Virus record (IMG/VR): IMGVR_UViG_3300033153_009965
Span: 1 to 39,444 of that record
DNA from: a virus
Strand: one strand, 5' to 3'
DNA: 39,444 nucleotides
Shown: positions 23,222-31,261 of the stretch, in pieces
Numbering within the stretch: the stretch's first letter is position 1
Layout: every line of letters starts with the position of its first letter
Translations under genes and position numbers: made by a program
The notes under the pieces: model-generated
Told to the model about the DNA's origin: nothing
The model's database searches: none
The model's input: only the letters and a program-made list of their open reading frames with translations

Positions 23222-23777
23222 TTGAGTTCATTTGAGTTGAAGTAGTTCCGTCTTTAGTTTGGTAAGCTAACTTAGTTAAAGTACCGTCTGAAATAATTGG
23301 TTGGCGCGTTTTAGTTTTCGATAACTCGTCAGCATCACTAGACTTTCCGTTAGCGACTAAAAACCTTCCGAGAGTATCGGACTTAGCTCCGAAAGGGCAG
23401 CAAGCGATTACTTGCGTTCCACCGCCACCACCTGCTGGAACAGAATATGCCCCCGTCCCATCTAAATACTTAGTAGCATCATTAGGTGCCTTAGGGGCTA
23501 ACCCATGCGCTGTAATGGAAACATTCAAATCCGTATTATCATCGGGCTCAGCTAAATCATCTAATTTTATTGCATCACTACCGCCTGATTGGTGGCTAAC
23601 TGCGTGAGCTGCGATAGGTGTTGTGAAATAAGCCAAAGAGGTCCAGACTGTGACCCCATCTCCAAACTTTAATTTTTTAGTGTCAGTCTCAAAACCCATC
23701 TCACCATCGGCTAAAGTAGGATTTACGGAAGTAAAATTAGCGGCGGTGTCTCTTCTGATTTGTATTTGTACTGCCAT
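23205..23777 (-). CDS. Fibre/receptor-binding protein, N-terminal part, 190 residues
   Basis: The N-terminal domain (VQIQIRRDTAANFTSVNPTL; DGEMGFETDTKKLKFGDGVT) matches the fibre-attachment domain of phage tropism and hyaluronidase-like proteins (Q-x-RR-x-T ... GE-x-G-x-ETDT-x-KLK-x-GDG). Then AHAVSHQSGGSDAIKL and a C-terminal beta domain (TQVIACCPFGAKSDTLGRFL). The last eight codons (NSNENTY and stop) are out of register because of a 10-bp duplication. The domain continues in the next gene, so this was probably one longer gene. Confidence 0.7.
   Translation of the reverse strand: MAVQIQIRRDTAANFTSVNPTLADGEMGFETDTKKLKFGDGVTVWTSLAYFTTPIAAHAVSHQSGGSDAIKLDDLAEPDDNTDLNVSITAHGLAPKAPNDATKYLDGTGAYSVPAGGGGGTQVIACCPFGAKSDTLGRFLVANGKSSDADELSKTKTRQPIISDGTLTKLAYQTKDGTTSTQMNSNENTY
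23218..23237. repeat. Exact 10-bp tandem duplication TCATTTGAGT
   Basis: Two perfect head-to-tail copies at 23218-23227 and 23228-23237 (ACTCAAATGA twice on the coding strand). The unit length is not a multiple of three, so it shifts the frame of the fibre gene and creates both the early stop and the new start. Confidence 0.9.
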
Positions 23778-24040
23778 TAGGCTCCTCCCCCATCAGCTAC
23801 TTGAGTTAATAGGTAAACTGTTCCGGCTGAACCCCCTTCTATATTAGAGTCTGTGGAACCTGAAAATTCTTGCCAAACCCCTAACACTCTTTGCCATAGT
23901 TTAGAACTGGCTGTATCGGTATAAAAGGAACCGTTAGGGGCATCATCCGTAGGATTGCCAGAGCCAGAAAAAAACCCTCCAGCTCCATCTATTATGAGTC
24001 CTTCATTTACTTCAAAAGCTTTTTCTTTATCGAAAGCCAT
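23777..24040 (-). CDS. Small fibre-module protein, 87 residues
   Basis: Contains GSGNPTDDAPNGSFYTDTAS, then SKLWQRVLGVWQEFSG: the same small module (G-x-G-x-P-x-x-x-A...G-s-x-Y...W) found in the 395- and 527-residue neighbours. Gly-rich tail (TQVADGGGA). Starts at a TAATG overlap with the upstream gene's stop. Likely a collar or fibre adaptor; role inferred from module sharing. Confidence 0.6.
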   Translation of the reverse strand: MAFDKEKAFEVNEGLIIDGAGGFFSGSGNPTDDAPNGSFYTDTASSKLWQRVLGVWQEFSGSTDSNIEGGSAGTVYLLTQVADGGGA

Positions 24041-25227
24041 TAAATAGCCACCCTTGAAACTCTTTGAGCTCTAACATTTATAGCTGACGAGGCAGCAACA
24101 TTTAGCCCTATAGTTTGGGTGCCTGCACTTCCTGACAATTCAACTGTGACTGTTTTATTAAAACTAGCCCCAAATTTCAATTTACTATAGATAGTATCAT
24201 CTACATTAACAGCATCGGCTGTAGTTTTTCCATCGTGCATTGCCCGTATAATAAATGACCTGACTCGGGATTCGTCAGAGGCTAAGGTTAAATCTACCTG
24301 CCATGTAACAGACCTATAATCATCCACTAGTAATGAATCAATTAGCTGTTTAGTAGTTACGGAGTTTTGAGTAAATTGAGCATCTAGCCCAAAAATAGCA
24401 TCAGCATTTTCTTGAATACCAGCCTTAGCAGTCGTGTTATTGGTTAAATGGGTTTGAGGACCCACATAAGACCCAAAATTGGTATCTCCCTGACTAATAC
24501 CCATTGCCGTGTCTTGAGCATCGTTATTTCCATCAACTTTTTCAATTGCTGATTCAACAGTATCAGCAGAAGTAATATTCCCTGAAGCAGCAGTATAACC
24601 GCTGGATAAATTAATGCCAGTAGCAAAATCCCAATTAACATCACCAATTTTATTTAAAACTGCACCGTCATAATTAACAAGAGCTTGTTTTTCTTGTTCG
24701 TCAGGACTATCTGGTAGGTAATTCTTAACTATAAAATTATCGCCAGCAGTAAGAGGATTTGAAGTTTCTTCAACTAATGTAATATCTGGAGCTGAAACAG
24801 CAGTAACCTCAAATAGTTTTACGGTCCCGCCAATTCCCGAAATTATATAATCCCCAATCACAAAATCTGAAGAGTCCAAAAACGGAGTCTCATCATCACT
24901 AAATGGAGTTGCCGTTAAATCTCTAACACCAGCAGAAAGAGCTTCGCCAGTACCAGCTACAACACTTTCATCTCTAAAACTAAGACTTAAAAGGTCGTCC
25001 AGCGTGGCATCTTTTACCCATTTGTCGGCTCCAGAGCCAGCAGTCTTTTTTGTATATGTTGAGCCTATACTGTCTTGTTGAAAATATTTGGAACCCACAT
25101 CAGCAGCATCTTGGTCTCCTGCGTCACCGCCGGGAACACCAGTTCCTTTTAAAAGAGATATGCCACCATCCCCATTCTCATCGGAGATTTTCCCTCCTCT
25201 TTCTATATCAAATAAATCCCTAGCCAT
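24040..25227 (-). CDS. Putative fibre or decoration protein, 395 residues
   Basis: Starts ARDLFDIERGGKISDENGDG, then the shared module (GTGVPGGDAGDQDAADVGSK; STYTKKTAGSGADKWVKDA), a beta-domain middle (DSSDFVIGDYIISGIGGTVK), a helical spacer (SADTVESAIEKVDGNNDAQD) and a beta-rich end (FGASFNKTVTVELSGSAGTQ). AGGAGGATAAA precedes the ATG. Architecture fits a head fibre or tail fibre. No family named. Confidence 0.6.
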   Translation of the reverse strand: MARDLFDIERGGKISDENGDGGISLLKGTGVPGGDAGDQDAADVGSKYFQQDSIGSTYTKKTAGSGADKWVKDATLDDLLSLSFRDESVVAGTGEALSAGVRDLTATPFSDDETPFLDSSDFVIGDYIISGIGGTVKLFEVTAVSAPDITLVEETSNPLTAGDNFIVKNYLPDSPDEQEKQALVNYDGAVLNKIGDVNWDFATGINLSSGYTAASGNITSADTVESAIEKVDGNNDAQDTAMGISQGDTNFGSYVGPQTHLTNNTTAKAGIQENADAIFGLDAQFTQNSVTTKQLIDSLLVDDYRSVTWQVDLTLASDESRVRSFIIRAMHDGKTTADAVNVDDTIYSKLKFGASFNKTVTVELSGSAGTQTIGLNVAASSAINVRAQRVSRVAI

Positions 25228-25228
25228 T

Positions 25229-25561
25229 TTATCCTCCTAAAATTAACTGCCCAACGGTTACAGTTAATGTAAATAGTTCGTTATTTTTTAATCTTATAAG
25301 TACATTTCCTGCACTTGATATCTCGCTAATTTCCATATCTATAACCCCTAACTTAGCAAATAAGGAACTACTTAAAGCCCCATCCGTCCTATTAACCATT
25401 AAAATCAATGATTTAGACTTATTCTCAGTCTCATTTCTGGCGTTAATTATATAGTACCCCAACCTATATGAGGTTTCGGCATCTGAAGAAATAGTGATGG
25501 TGCTGCCAGAAGTTACAGTCTCTTCTCGCTGTTCCAGTTCACTTATAGGAACAAAAGGCAT
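25229..25561 (-). CDS. Hypothetical beta-rich virion protein, 110 residues
   Basis: Short beta protein (ETVTSGSTITISSDAETSYR; LGYYIINARNETENKSKSLI; AGNVLIRLKNNELFTLTVTV). No Cys, no membrane segment. GAGGAGTATT precedes the ATG. Sits between the decoration candidate and the fibre cluster. No family recognised. Confidence 0.55.
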   Translation of the reverse strand: MPFVPISELEQREETVTSGSTITISSDAETSYRLGYYIINARNETENKSKSLILMVNRTDGALSSSLFAKLGVIDMEISEISSAGNVLIRLKNNELFTLTVTVGQLILGG

Positions 25562-25622
25562 AATACTCCTCTTCTAAAAGGGCTAGATTCATTGAGAACC
25601 CAACCCCATTATAGATTAATAG

Positions 25623-25994
25623 TTATGCTTCGTAATCAAATCTTTGGTCTGTTGCACCCAAAGTCAAACTAATATCAGCATCTTGAGCTGCTCCTGTGGA
25701 AGCTGCTGTACAAGCTACTTGAATAGTTGAACCTGTAACTGCTGTAACTGACAATGTAGTGTCTGCAGTAGAGGTTGACCAACCTTTAAGGAATAAATCC
25801 CTTTCAGCTGATGCTTTACCCGTTAATGTGATTGTGTAGTCTCCTGCACCGTTGTCTGCAACGTCAGCCACTAGAAATCTATCGACTCCTGTAGCTGCGG
25901 GAGTACCAGCTGTACCAGTAATTCCAAAATGCATTTCACGATTTCCGACCTGAGCCGTTTTGATACTGCGTTTAGCAGCTCCTTTTCCAGACAT
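25623..25994 (-). CDS. Putative head decoration protein, 123 residues
   Basis: Gly, Thr and Ala-rich beta protein (TGTAGTPAATGVDRFLVADV; GAGDYTITLTGKASAERDLF; STIQVACTAASTGAAQDADI). First gene downstream of the major capsid protein, separated from it by two hairpins; decoration proteins usually neighbour the capsid gene, though mostly upstream of it. AGGAGAATTTT precedes the ATG. Function inferred from place and composition. Confidence 0.5.
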   Translation of the reverse strand: MSGKGAAKRSIKTAQVGNREMHFGITGTAGTPAATGVDRFLVADVADNGAGDYTITLTGKASAERDLFLKGWSTSTADTTLSVTAVTGSTIQVACTAASTGAAQDADISLTLGATDQRFDYEA

Positions 25995-26008
25995 AAAATT
26001 CTCCTATA

Positions 26009-26057
26009 ACCCTTGGGAGGGTATGTTGAAAGTGAGGAGGTTTTTAAGCCCCCTCAC
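26009..26057 (-). terminator. Two hairpins after the capsid gene (partial terminator or RNA processing site)
   Basis: On the transcribed strand, GTGAGGGGG-CTTAAAAA-CCTCCTCAC (9 bp, one G-U; 26057-26032) lies just after the capsid stop and is followed by only TTT. A second hairpin, ACCCT-CCCA-AGGGT, spans 26022-26009. The weak U-run suggests attenuation or 3' end protection that raises capsid mRNA over downstream genes. Confidence 0.5.
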
Positions 26058-26062
26058 TCATA

Positions 26063-27343
26063 TTACTTGGCTAAGTTCTGTAAAACACCATGAGCAGTTG
26101 GCGTAATATAGTTCTCATAGTAACCACCGTAACGGGCTTCATATCCGTCAGAAGCTGATTTTCTAAGGAAAACAGTTCCGTCATCATCAAACCAACCGAA
26201 GTCAGGTCTGTGATGTACTTCAATGAAGTTGTCATTAAGGAAGTAAATCTTATCTTCTGGACAGAATCTGTCGATAAAGATACCGATGGCACCTCTAGTT
26301 GACATGAACTCTACACCTGAAAATGAAAGGTTACCCTTAATATTTCTGTTAGGTAAGTTGTAAACTTTTTGGTCCTCTAGTAAAGCAAGGATGTTTCTGA
26401 ATTGAGTGTAATGAACAACGATTAGGTTTGGAACCTTACCAAACTTACGCTCTACATCAAGCATAGTGTTATTCATCTTATCGACTGTAACACCTGTTCC
26501 TGTAGCATCTACTTTAGTCATTGACCATCTACGCTCAAAAGGGATTCCGTATAGGGAACCTGAAGAGAAGTTCTCAATTCCGGCAAGACCTTGTGGGTCA
26601 TTCTCATAAGAACCCTGCATACAAATACCTTCGGTAAGTGCAAGAGGTAGAGGAGCAGCTGCAGCGGCGGCAAGAGCTACCGAAACACCAACCAAATCAA
26701 TAGACTGGGCTGCATTATCAACCTCAACAATCTCTAAAAGAGTAAGTTCTGCAGTACCTCCAGCATTAGATGGAAGAGCAGCAATACCTGTAACGGCATT
26801 TACAAAGTCTTTTTCTTCAAAGTTTTCTAAATGGAAATCAGCATCAAAGAACACCTTATAAGGAGAACCTGCAGTACCTGCACCAGTTACGTCTTTTGCA
26901 CTTGAAGCACCACCGAAACCACGACCTAAGATACCTGAACTATCACCAAAAAGGATTCTAGAACAGTTTCTCATGTATGATTCAACAGTCTTCTTAACGG
27001 TTTCTCTTGTTGCTTGAACAAAAGCACCTGCACTATTAGCTGAAGCCTTGATTGATTCTCTGTCGATATCAGCCGTAGCATATACCTTCTTAGATTCAAT
27101 TAAAGCTCCCTTATAACGACCTGCATTTGCAGTTGGTAAAACACCTGAACCAACACCACCTGAGAAACTCAAAGGAGTTGAAACAAAACGCTGCTTACCT
27201 GTGAAGTCATACCGCTTTTTAGCTCGCCCATGTAAAACATTGTACGAGTTGTACATATTTTCTGATTTTTTATAATAATTGATTTTGAATAGGTCCGTCT
27301 GGTCCGTTGGGGATGCAGAGGTACCTAAATTAAATTCTGCCAT
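26063..27343 (-). CDS. Major capsid protein
   Basis: 426 residues, probably HK97 fold. Features include an N-terminal arm (FNLGTSASPTDQTDLFKINY), a glycine-rich E-loop-like part (LSFSGGVGSGVLPTANAGRY), a long helix (NSAGAFVQATRETVKKTVES), Ala-rich strands (VDNAAQSIDLVGVSVALAAA) and a C-terminal block (DRFCPEDKIYFLNDNFIEVH; FGWFDDDGTVFLRKSASDGY) typical of capsid subunits. It follows the portal and scaffold genes. TAGGAGTAACTA gives a strong Shine-Dalgarno. Confidence 0.82.
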   Translation of the reverse strand: MAEFNLGTSASPTDQTDLFKINYYKKSENMYNSYNVLHGRAKKRYDFTGKQRFVSTPLSFSGGVGSGVLPTANAGRYKGALIESKKVYATADIDRESIKASANSAGAFVQATRETVKKTVESYMRNCSRILFGDSSGILGRGFGGASSAKDVTGAGTAGSPYKVFFDADFHLENFEEKDFVNAVTGIAALPSNAGGTAELTLLEIVEVDNAAQSIDLVGVSVALAAAAAAPLPLALTEGICMQGSYENDPQGLAGIENFSSGSLYGIPFERRWSMTKVDATGTGVTVDKMNNTMLDVERKFGKVPNLIVVHYTQFRNILALLEDQKVYNLPNRNIKGNLSFSGVEFMSTRGAIGIFIDRFCPEDKIYFLNDNFIEVHHRPDFGWFDDDGTVFLRKSASDGYEARYGGYYENYITPTAHGVLQNLAK

Positions 27344-27352
27344 TAGTTACTC

Positions 27353-28696
27353 CTAACCGTAATTGAATTGGTCGCTTTCATAATCGTCAAACGACTCAAC
27401 GTGGTCATCGTCCCTAGTTTTACCTACCTTTTTGGGGTTCGTCCCTTTTGAGGACAATTGGTTCTTAGGTTCAACGACTTTTTTGTTTAAACTAGAGATA
27501 TCATCATTGATATCCTCTATTTGGAATCCCAATTTACGTCCGGCTAATTTCACAGCTTCCTCTGGTTCTAAGTAGTCATTAGCTCTTAAAACTTGAGTGG
27601 TTGCTGATATTAGGTTAACCATCTCGTCATCCCCTAATTCTTCTCTAAATTGTCCACAAACGTCTTCAGCTTTTTCGGCAAACGGTACTATTGCTATAAA
27701 CTCGCATACCCTTTCCGCTGAAAGGTCATTTGTATCATAACCTAGCGATATCATTTGGGTCTGGGCTTCCTCAAATTGCTTGTCGTTGACCCCATACTGT
27801 CGCCTTACCTCTACATCCTGATTTACCCGGTCCTCATCGGCTTTCCGGTCCTCAGTTAGTTTGGTTTGGTTAGTCTGGCGGTCAAGAAGTATTTGATTCT
27901 TCTTTTCAGACCAGTAGAGCTTTTGTTCAGCCTCGTCCATATCATTATAATCTAGGGCGAGCTGTCCATAGTGCTCTAACATTCTCTGTTCGTACTTTAA
28001 CACATCATGCCCACCAATATCAACTAAATATCTTAAGGCTTCTGCAGGGTCGGCTTCGGGGTTTCTAAAGATATCATTAATATGAGTCCCGACTCGACCT
28101 AATCTTTCGACTACTTCCTTCTTATCTGACTCAAATGAGTCTCTTTCCTTATTGAAAGTGTTCTTTTGCAGCTCATGGTCTTGGAACTTCTTATCCCAAG
28201 ATTGATTTCCGCTATAATTGCTCATTAGCTCTTTAACTGGGACGAATTGCTTTTTACCGTCTACCTTGACTGCAACAGTGGCATTTTCATCTAAATCTAT
28301 AGAGTCATCTCCGCTTTTAAATCTGACAGCCTTTCCTGTTGGTTGTTCCTTAGGAGCCTCTTCTTTATCCTCTGATTCTCCCTCTGCAGACTTATCTCCA
28401 TCTTCTTCCTCTTTTGAGTCGGCAAGTTGCTCCTTTGCAGCTGCTTTTTCTTCCAGTTCGTTTGCCGAATCCATTGTTTGAGTTGGGTCGTCCTCGTCGT
28501 CTTTTCCTGCTGACTTCTTTGCAACCTCTTGTTTTTCTTCTGTTTTCGCACTATTATCCTCTTTAGTAGGTAGTTCAATAGCGTCTTGGCTATCAAAACT
28601 ATCGAGGTCATCATTGCTCGGAGGTGACCCTTCGGGTGAAAATCCTTCAAATTGCTCTACTTCCTCTACATTCTCATTTTGCTCAACTAAACTCAT
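27353..28696 (-). CDS. Scaffolding protein
   Basis: 447 residues, very acidic (Asp/Glu-rich, ANELEEKAAAKEQLADSKEE, then EDGDKSAEGESEDKEEAPKE) with long coiled-coil helices (SWDKKFQDHELQKNTFNKER; LLDRQTNQTKLTEDRKADED). No enzymatic motif. The place between portal and capsid genes, the charge and the helical content are the standard signs of a procapsid scaffold. AGGAG is 7 bases before the ATG. The C terminus (TRDDDHVESFDDYESDQFNY) is acidic, whereas many scaffold C termini that bind coat are basic. Confidence 0.75.
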   Translation of the reverse strand: MSLVEQNENVEEVEQFEGFSPEGSPPSNDDLDSFDSQDAIELPTKEDNSAKTEEKQEVAKKSAGKDDEDDPTQTMDSANELEEKAAAKEQLADSKEEEDGDKSAEGESEDKEEAPKEQPTGKAVRFKSGDDSIDLDENATVAVKVDGKKQFVPVKELMSNYSGNQSWDKKFQDHELQKNTFNKERDSFESDKKEVVERLGRVGTHINDIFRNPEADPAEALRYLVDIGGHDVLKYEQRMLEHYGQLALDYNDMDEAEQKLYWSEKKNQILLDRQTNQTKLTEDRKADEDRVNQDVEVRRQYGVNDKQFEEAQTQMISLGYDTNDLSAERVCEFIAIVPFAEKAEDVCGQFREELGDDEMVNLISATTQVLRANDYLEPEEAVKLAGRKLGFQIEDINDDISSLNKKVVEPKNQLSSKGTNPKKVGKTRDDDHVESFDDYESDQFNYG

Positions 28697-30792
28697 TCTG
28701 GTGCTCCTTCAGTGGGTTTTTTCATTTGTGTTGCATCTACAGCTCCCTCTTCCATCCCTTGAGGTGGAATACCTTGAGCGTCCATCATATGACCTGCAAT
28801 AACTTTAGTCATAGGCATAGGAGTTTCAAAGAATAACGGGTAGTTATCTAATGCTGCTACTTTTGTAGCGAAATTGATATTCTTTATAGACCTCTCATAC
28901 ATCTGCATTTCAAGAGTCTTCATATACTGCTTCATTAGTGCTTTGGGTCTCTCCTCAATTGATTTATAGGAGAATGCTTGCATAGCTTTCTCAAATACGG
29001 AGTGAGAGGTTAAAAGGTCATCAGAAATCTCAGGAGGGTCAATCTGGTTCCCATCTAAAATCTTCTGGACTGCTGTATTGGCTGCATTTGCTCCAACAGC
29101 GGCTCGGTCCTTAAAATACTCATCATTACCCAAGTCCAGCATTTGAATGATTTCTGGGGTCCTGAATACAGGGTCCATTTGGGTCGCTGTGTTTAGGTCG
29201 ATAATTGCAGAGATTTTACCTGACTTAGTATCGGGCAAAGCTGAACTATTCTGAACCTTAACATCATAAACCTTAGTAAAATCAGCATTTTGCATAGACT
29301 CAATTAGGTACTCATTATCCTTACCTAAAATACGGACAGTTCTACCGTCCTCAGGAGTGTAATACTGCTTCATTCTAGACAGAGCCATTTTTCCTACATC
29401 GACCACTCTTCTCTTCCTCTTACTCTCCTGAACCATAATTCTTTGGGATTCCTGCTCGTCAAGGAATCGGAGGGCTGAGTTAGCGGTGACTCCAGTCGGT
29501 ACTTCACCCCTACTTACATCATATTGAGTTGAGTGCTGAGAAATCTTCTTCTCTAGTCTATCTTGCATTTCAAAAGATTGAGGGGGAGTAGGATTATGAG
29601 TCACAAGCTGAGGGGCTACGGCTCCCTGATATTCCACGATAGTCAAATCATTATTTAAGGAATGTACGTTACAGGCATTTTTAGGCATCATCCATTTAGG
29701 AGCTGAAGCCCAAGAGTAATCCCTAGCTTGTGCTGACTGTATATTATTATAGTATCTTTGCATTTGTTCAATATTTGTGATGAATGAACGACCCCAAAAC
29801 TCACCGTACACATCAATATCTGTGTCAGGTACGCAAGGTAGCTTTCCATCCTCATATGGGAAATCTGTCCATGTCAGGATTAAATCATCACACCAGACTA
29901 TCTTGGCTCCTTCAGGAAGAAACTTCGTAGGTCTGTGGTAGAAGGTGGTTACCATTATTTGAGACTTAGGTCTGATTAGCTCGGCTGAATCAAAGTCATA
30001 AATTTGGCGAGTGTTTTCAGTTATATCATTCGCCTTACTTGGGTACATCTTCTTGAGCTCTTCTACATGGTAGTAGTCGATATGCTCAATATGGTTTATT
30101 TCTTCCCAAGTGAACTTGTTCTGCTCTACATAAATCCTATCGGGTCCATAGGTCTTAATTGTAACATCACCAATATGGACTTCAGCCCCGCCTTTAGGCA
30201 TTTGCTTCTTTATCTCAGTGGGAATCTTATCCCCATACTCCTTCCTTATATTCTCGTAGGCTGGAGAGATTGGTCCTGCGGTTTCATCCCATTCAATAAA
30301 CATGAATTGGTGACCAAAGGTGAATTGCACCCTATCCGCAACCTGATGCTTTTGTTCTAACTTCACATCTTCTGCCCATGAATCGTAGAGTAGCTTACAA
30401 GCCTTAGCATTATTGATATCTGATTGCTCGGCATTATTAGGTATGAAAGCTAAATTGTGCTTCATTCTAGCATTTTGACTGACCCTACCTTCAACCATTT
30501 CCCATACAAAATTAACTGAATGCCTTGGTCTTCGGTGAGTGTATTCCATATCCCTTCTGGTATCTCGTGTGTCGAAGAAACGCCAGTGAATATTTTTATA
30601 CATGGCTTGAAACCTACGATAAACGATACGGCGGGAGTGTGCGGCACGCTCATTATTATCAAAATTTTGAACGAGCCATTCATGAGTCGACTTATCATCC
30701 TTCTTCTCCCTAAATTGAAACGGGGGGATATCTGTATCATCAAGCTGTCGCTCGGTGCTTAGAAAATCATCAAAACTATCTGTCCATACCAT
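28693..30792 (-). CDS. Portal protein
   Basis: 699 residues, forming the DNA entry dodecamer at the capsid vertex. The N-terminal part has AHSRRIVYRRFQAMYKNIHW, RPRHSVNFVWEMVEGRVSQN and a block ending GHQFMFIEWDET. The centre has FWGRSFITNIEQMQRYYNNI and the tunnel-helix region GVTANSALRFLDEQESQRIM, with a helical C terminus. The length fits the larger podoviral portals (P22 type, about 725 residues). Its stop overlaps the scaffold start. AAGGA before the ATG. Confidence 0.82.
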   Translation of the reverse strand: MVWTDSFDDFLSTERQLDDTDIPPFQFREKKDDKSTHEWLVQNFDNNERAAHSRRIVYRRFQAMYKNIHWRFFDTRDTRRDMEYTHRRPRHSVNFVWEMVEGRVSQNARMKHNLAFIPNNAEQSDINNAKACKLLYDSWAEDVKLEQKHQVADRVQFTFGHQFMFIEWDETAGPISPAYENIRKEYGDKIPTEIKKQMPKGGAEVHIGDVTIKTYGPDRIYVEQNKFTWEEINHIEHIDYYHVEELKKMYPSKANDITENTRQIYDFDSAELIRPKSQIMVTTFYHRPTKFLPEGAKIVWCDDLILTWTDFPYEDGKLPCVPDTDIDVYGEFWGRSFITNIEQMQRYYNNIQSAQARDYSWASAPKWMMPKNACNVHSLNNDLTIVEYQGAVAPQLVTHNPTPPQSFEMQDRLEKKISQHSTQYDVSRGEVPTGVTANSALRFLDEQESQRIMVQESKRKRRVVDVGKMALSRMKQYYTPEDGRTVRILGKDNEYLIESMQNADFTKVYDVKVQNSSALPDTKSGKISAIIDLNTATQMDPVFRTPEIIQMLDLGNDEYFKDRAAVGANAANTAVQKILDGNQIDPPEISDDLLTSHSVFEKAMQAFSYKSIEERPKALMKQYMKTLEMQMYERSIKNINFATKVAALDNYPLFFETPMPMTKVIAGHMMDAQGIPPQGMEEGAVDATQMKKPTEGAPE

Positions 30793-31010
30793 TATTGAGT
30801 CCTTTCTTTAAATTGCTCTATTTTATTTGAGATAGCGACCACTTTTAAATTTGTTTCTTCCTGCATAACTAATAGAGGCTCAACTCTATCTAAGTAGAAG
30901 TGTTTCAAAGCTATCTTTACATGATGGTCGTCCACGGTGTATCCGAGCTTGTTACAGTTCTCTAACCACCAAGATTCCACATACTCTAGCCTTATTCTCA
31001 TATCTTCCAT
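30792..31010 (-). CDS. Hypothetical protein, 72 residues
   Basis: Helical acidic-basic protein (RIRLEYVESWWLENCNKLGY; VKIALKHFYLDRVEPLLVMQ; KVVAISNKIEQFKERTQ). The stop overlaps the portal start and the ATG overlaps the previous gene's stop, so expression is coupled to the portal. No family recognised. Confidence 0.55.
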   Translation of the reverse strand: MEDMRIRLEYVESWWLENCNKLGYTVDDHHVKIALKHFYLDRVEPLLVMQEETNLKVVAISNKIEQFKERTQ

Positions 31011-31252
31011 TATGACACCTCAAATCCTTCTTCATCTTTAAATTTATATTCATCTTGAGGAGCGAATTTCCTCAGTATCTCTTCCGCTGAATCTGCTGGG
31101 TCATCTGCAGTCCTTTGAACTGGAGTGAACTCTATTTTATGTGTCGATAGTTTCATACCCCTAACTTCTGAATAGGCTAGAATTGAAAATACGACTGTTG
31201 CTAATGAAAATAGAAATGCAGTACTGCTCAGTACTAATGCTGCTGTTACCAC
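31010..31252 (-). CDS. Small single-span membrane protein, 80 residues
   Basis: GTG start at 31252 with AGGAG upstream. A long hydrophobic helix near the N terminus (ALVLSSTAFLFSLATVVFSI, then LAY), followed by an acidic soluble tail (DDPADSAEEILRKFAPQDEY; KFKDEEGFEVS). Unusual within a head-gene block; it might be a minor membrane or accessory protein. Function unknown. Confidence 0.55.
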   Translation of the reverse strand: MVTAALVLSSTAFLFSLATVVFSILAYSEVRGMKLSTHKIEFTPVQRTADDPADSAEEILRKFAPQDEYKFKDEEGFEVS

Positions 31253-31261
31253 TATCTGCTC

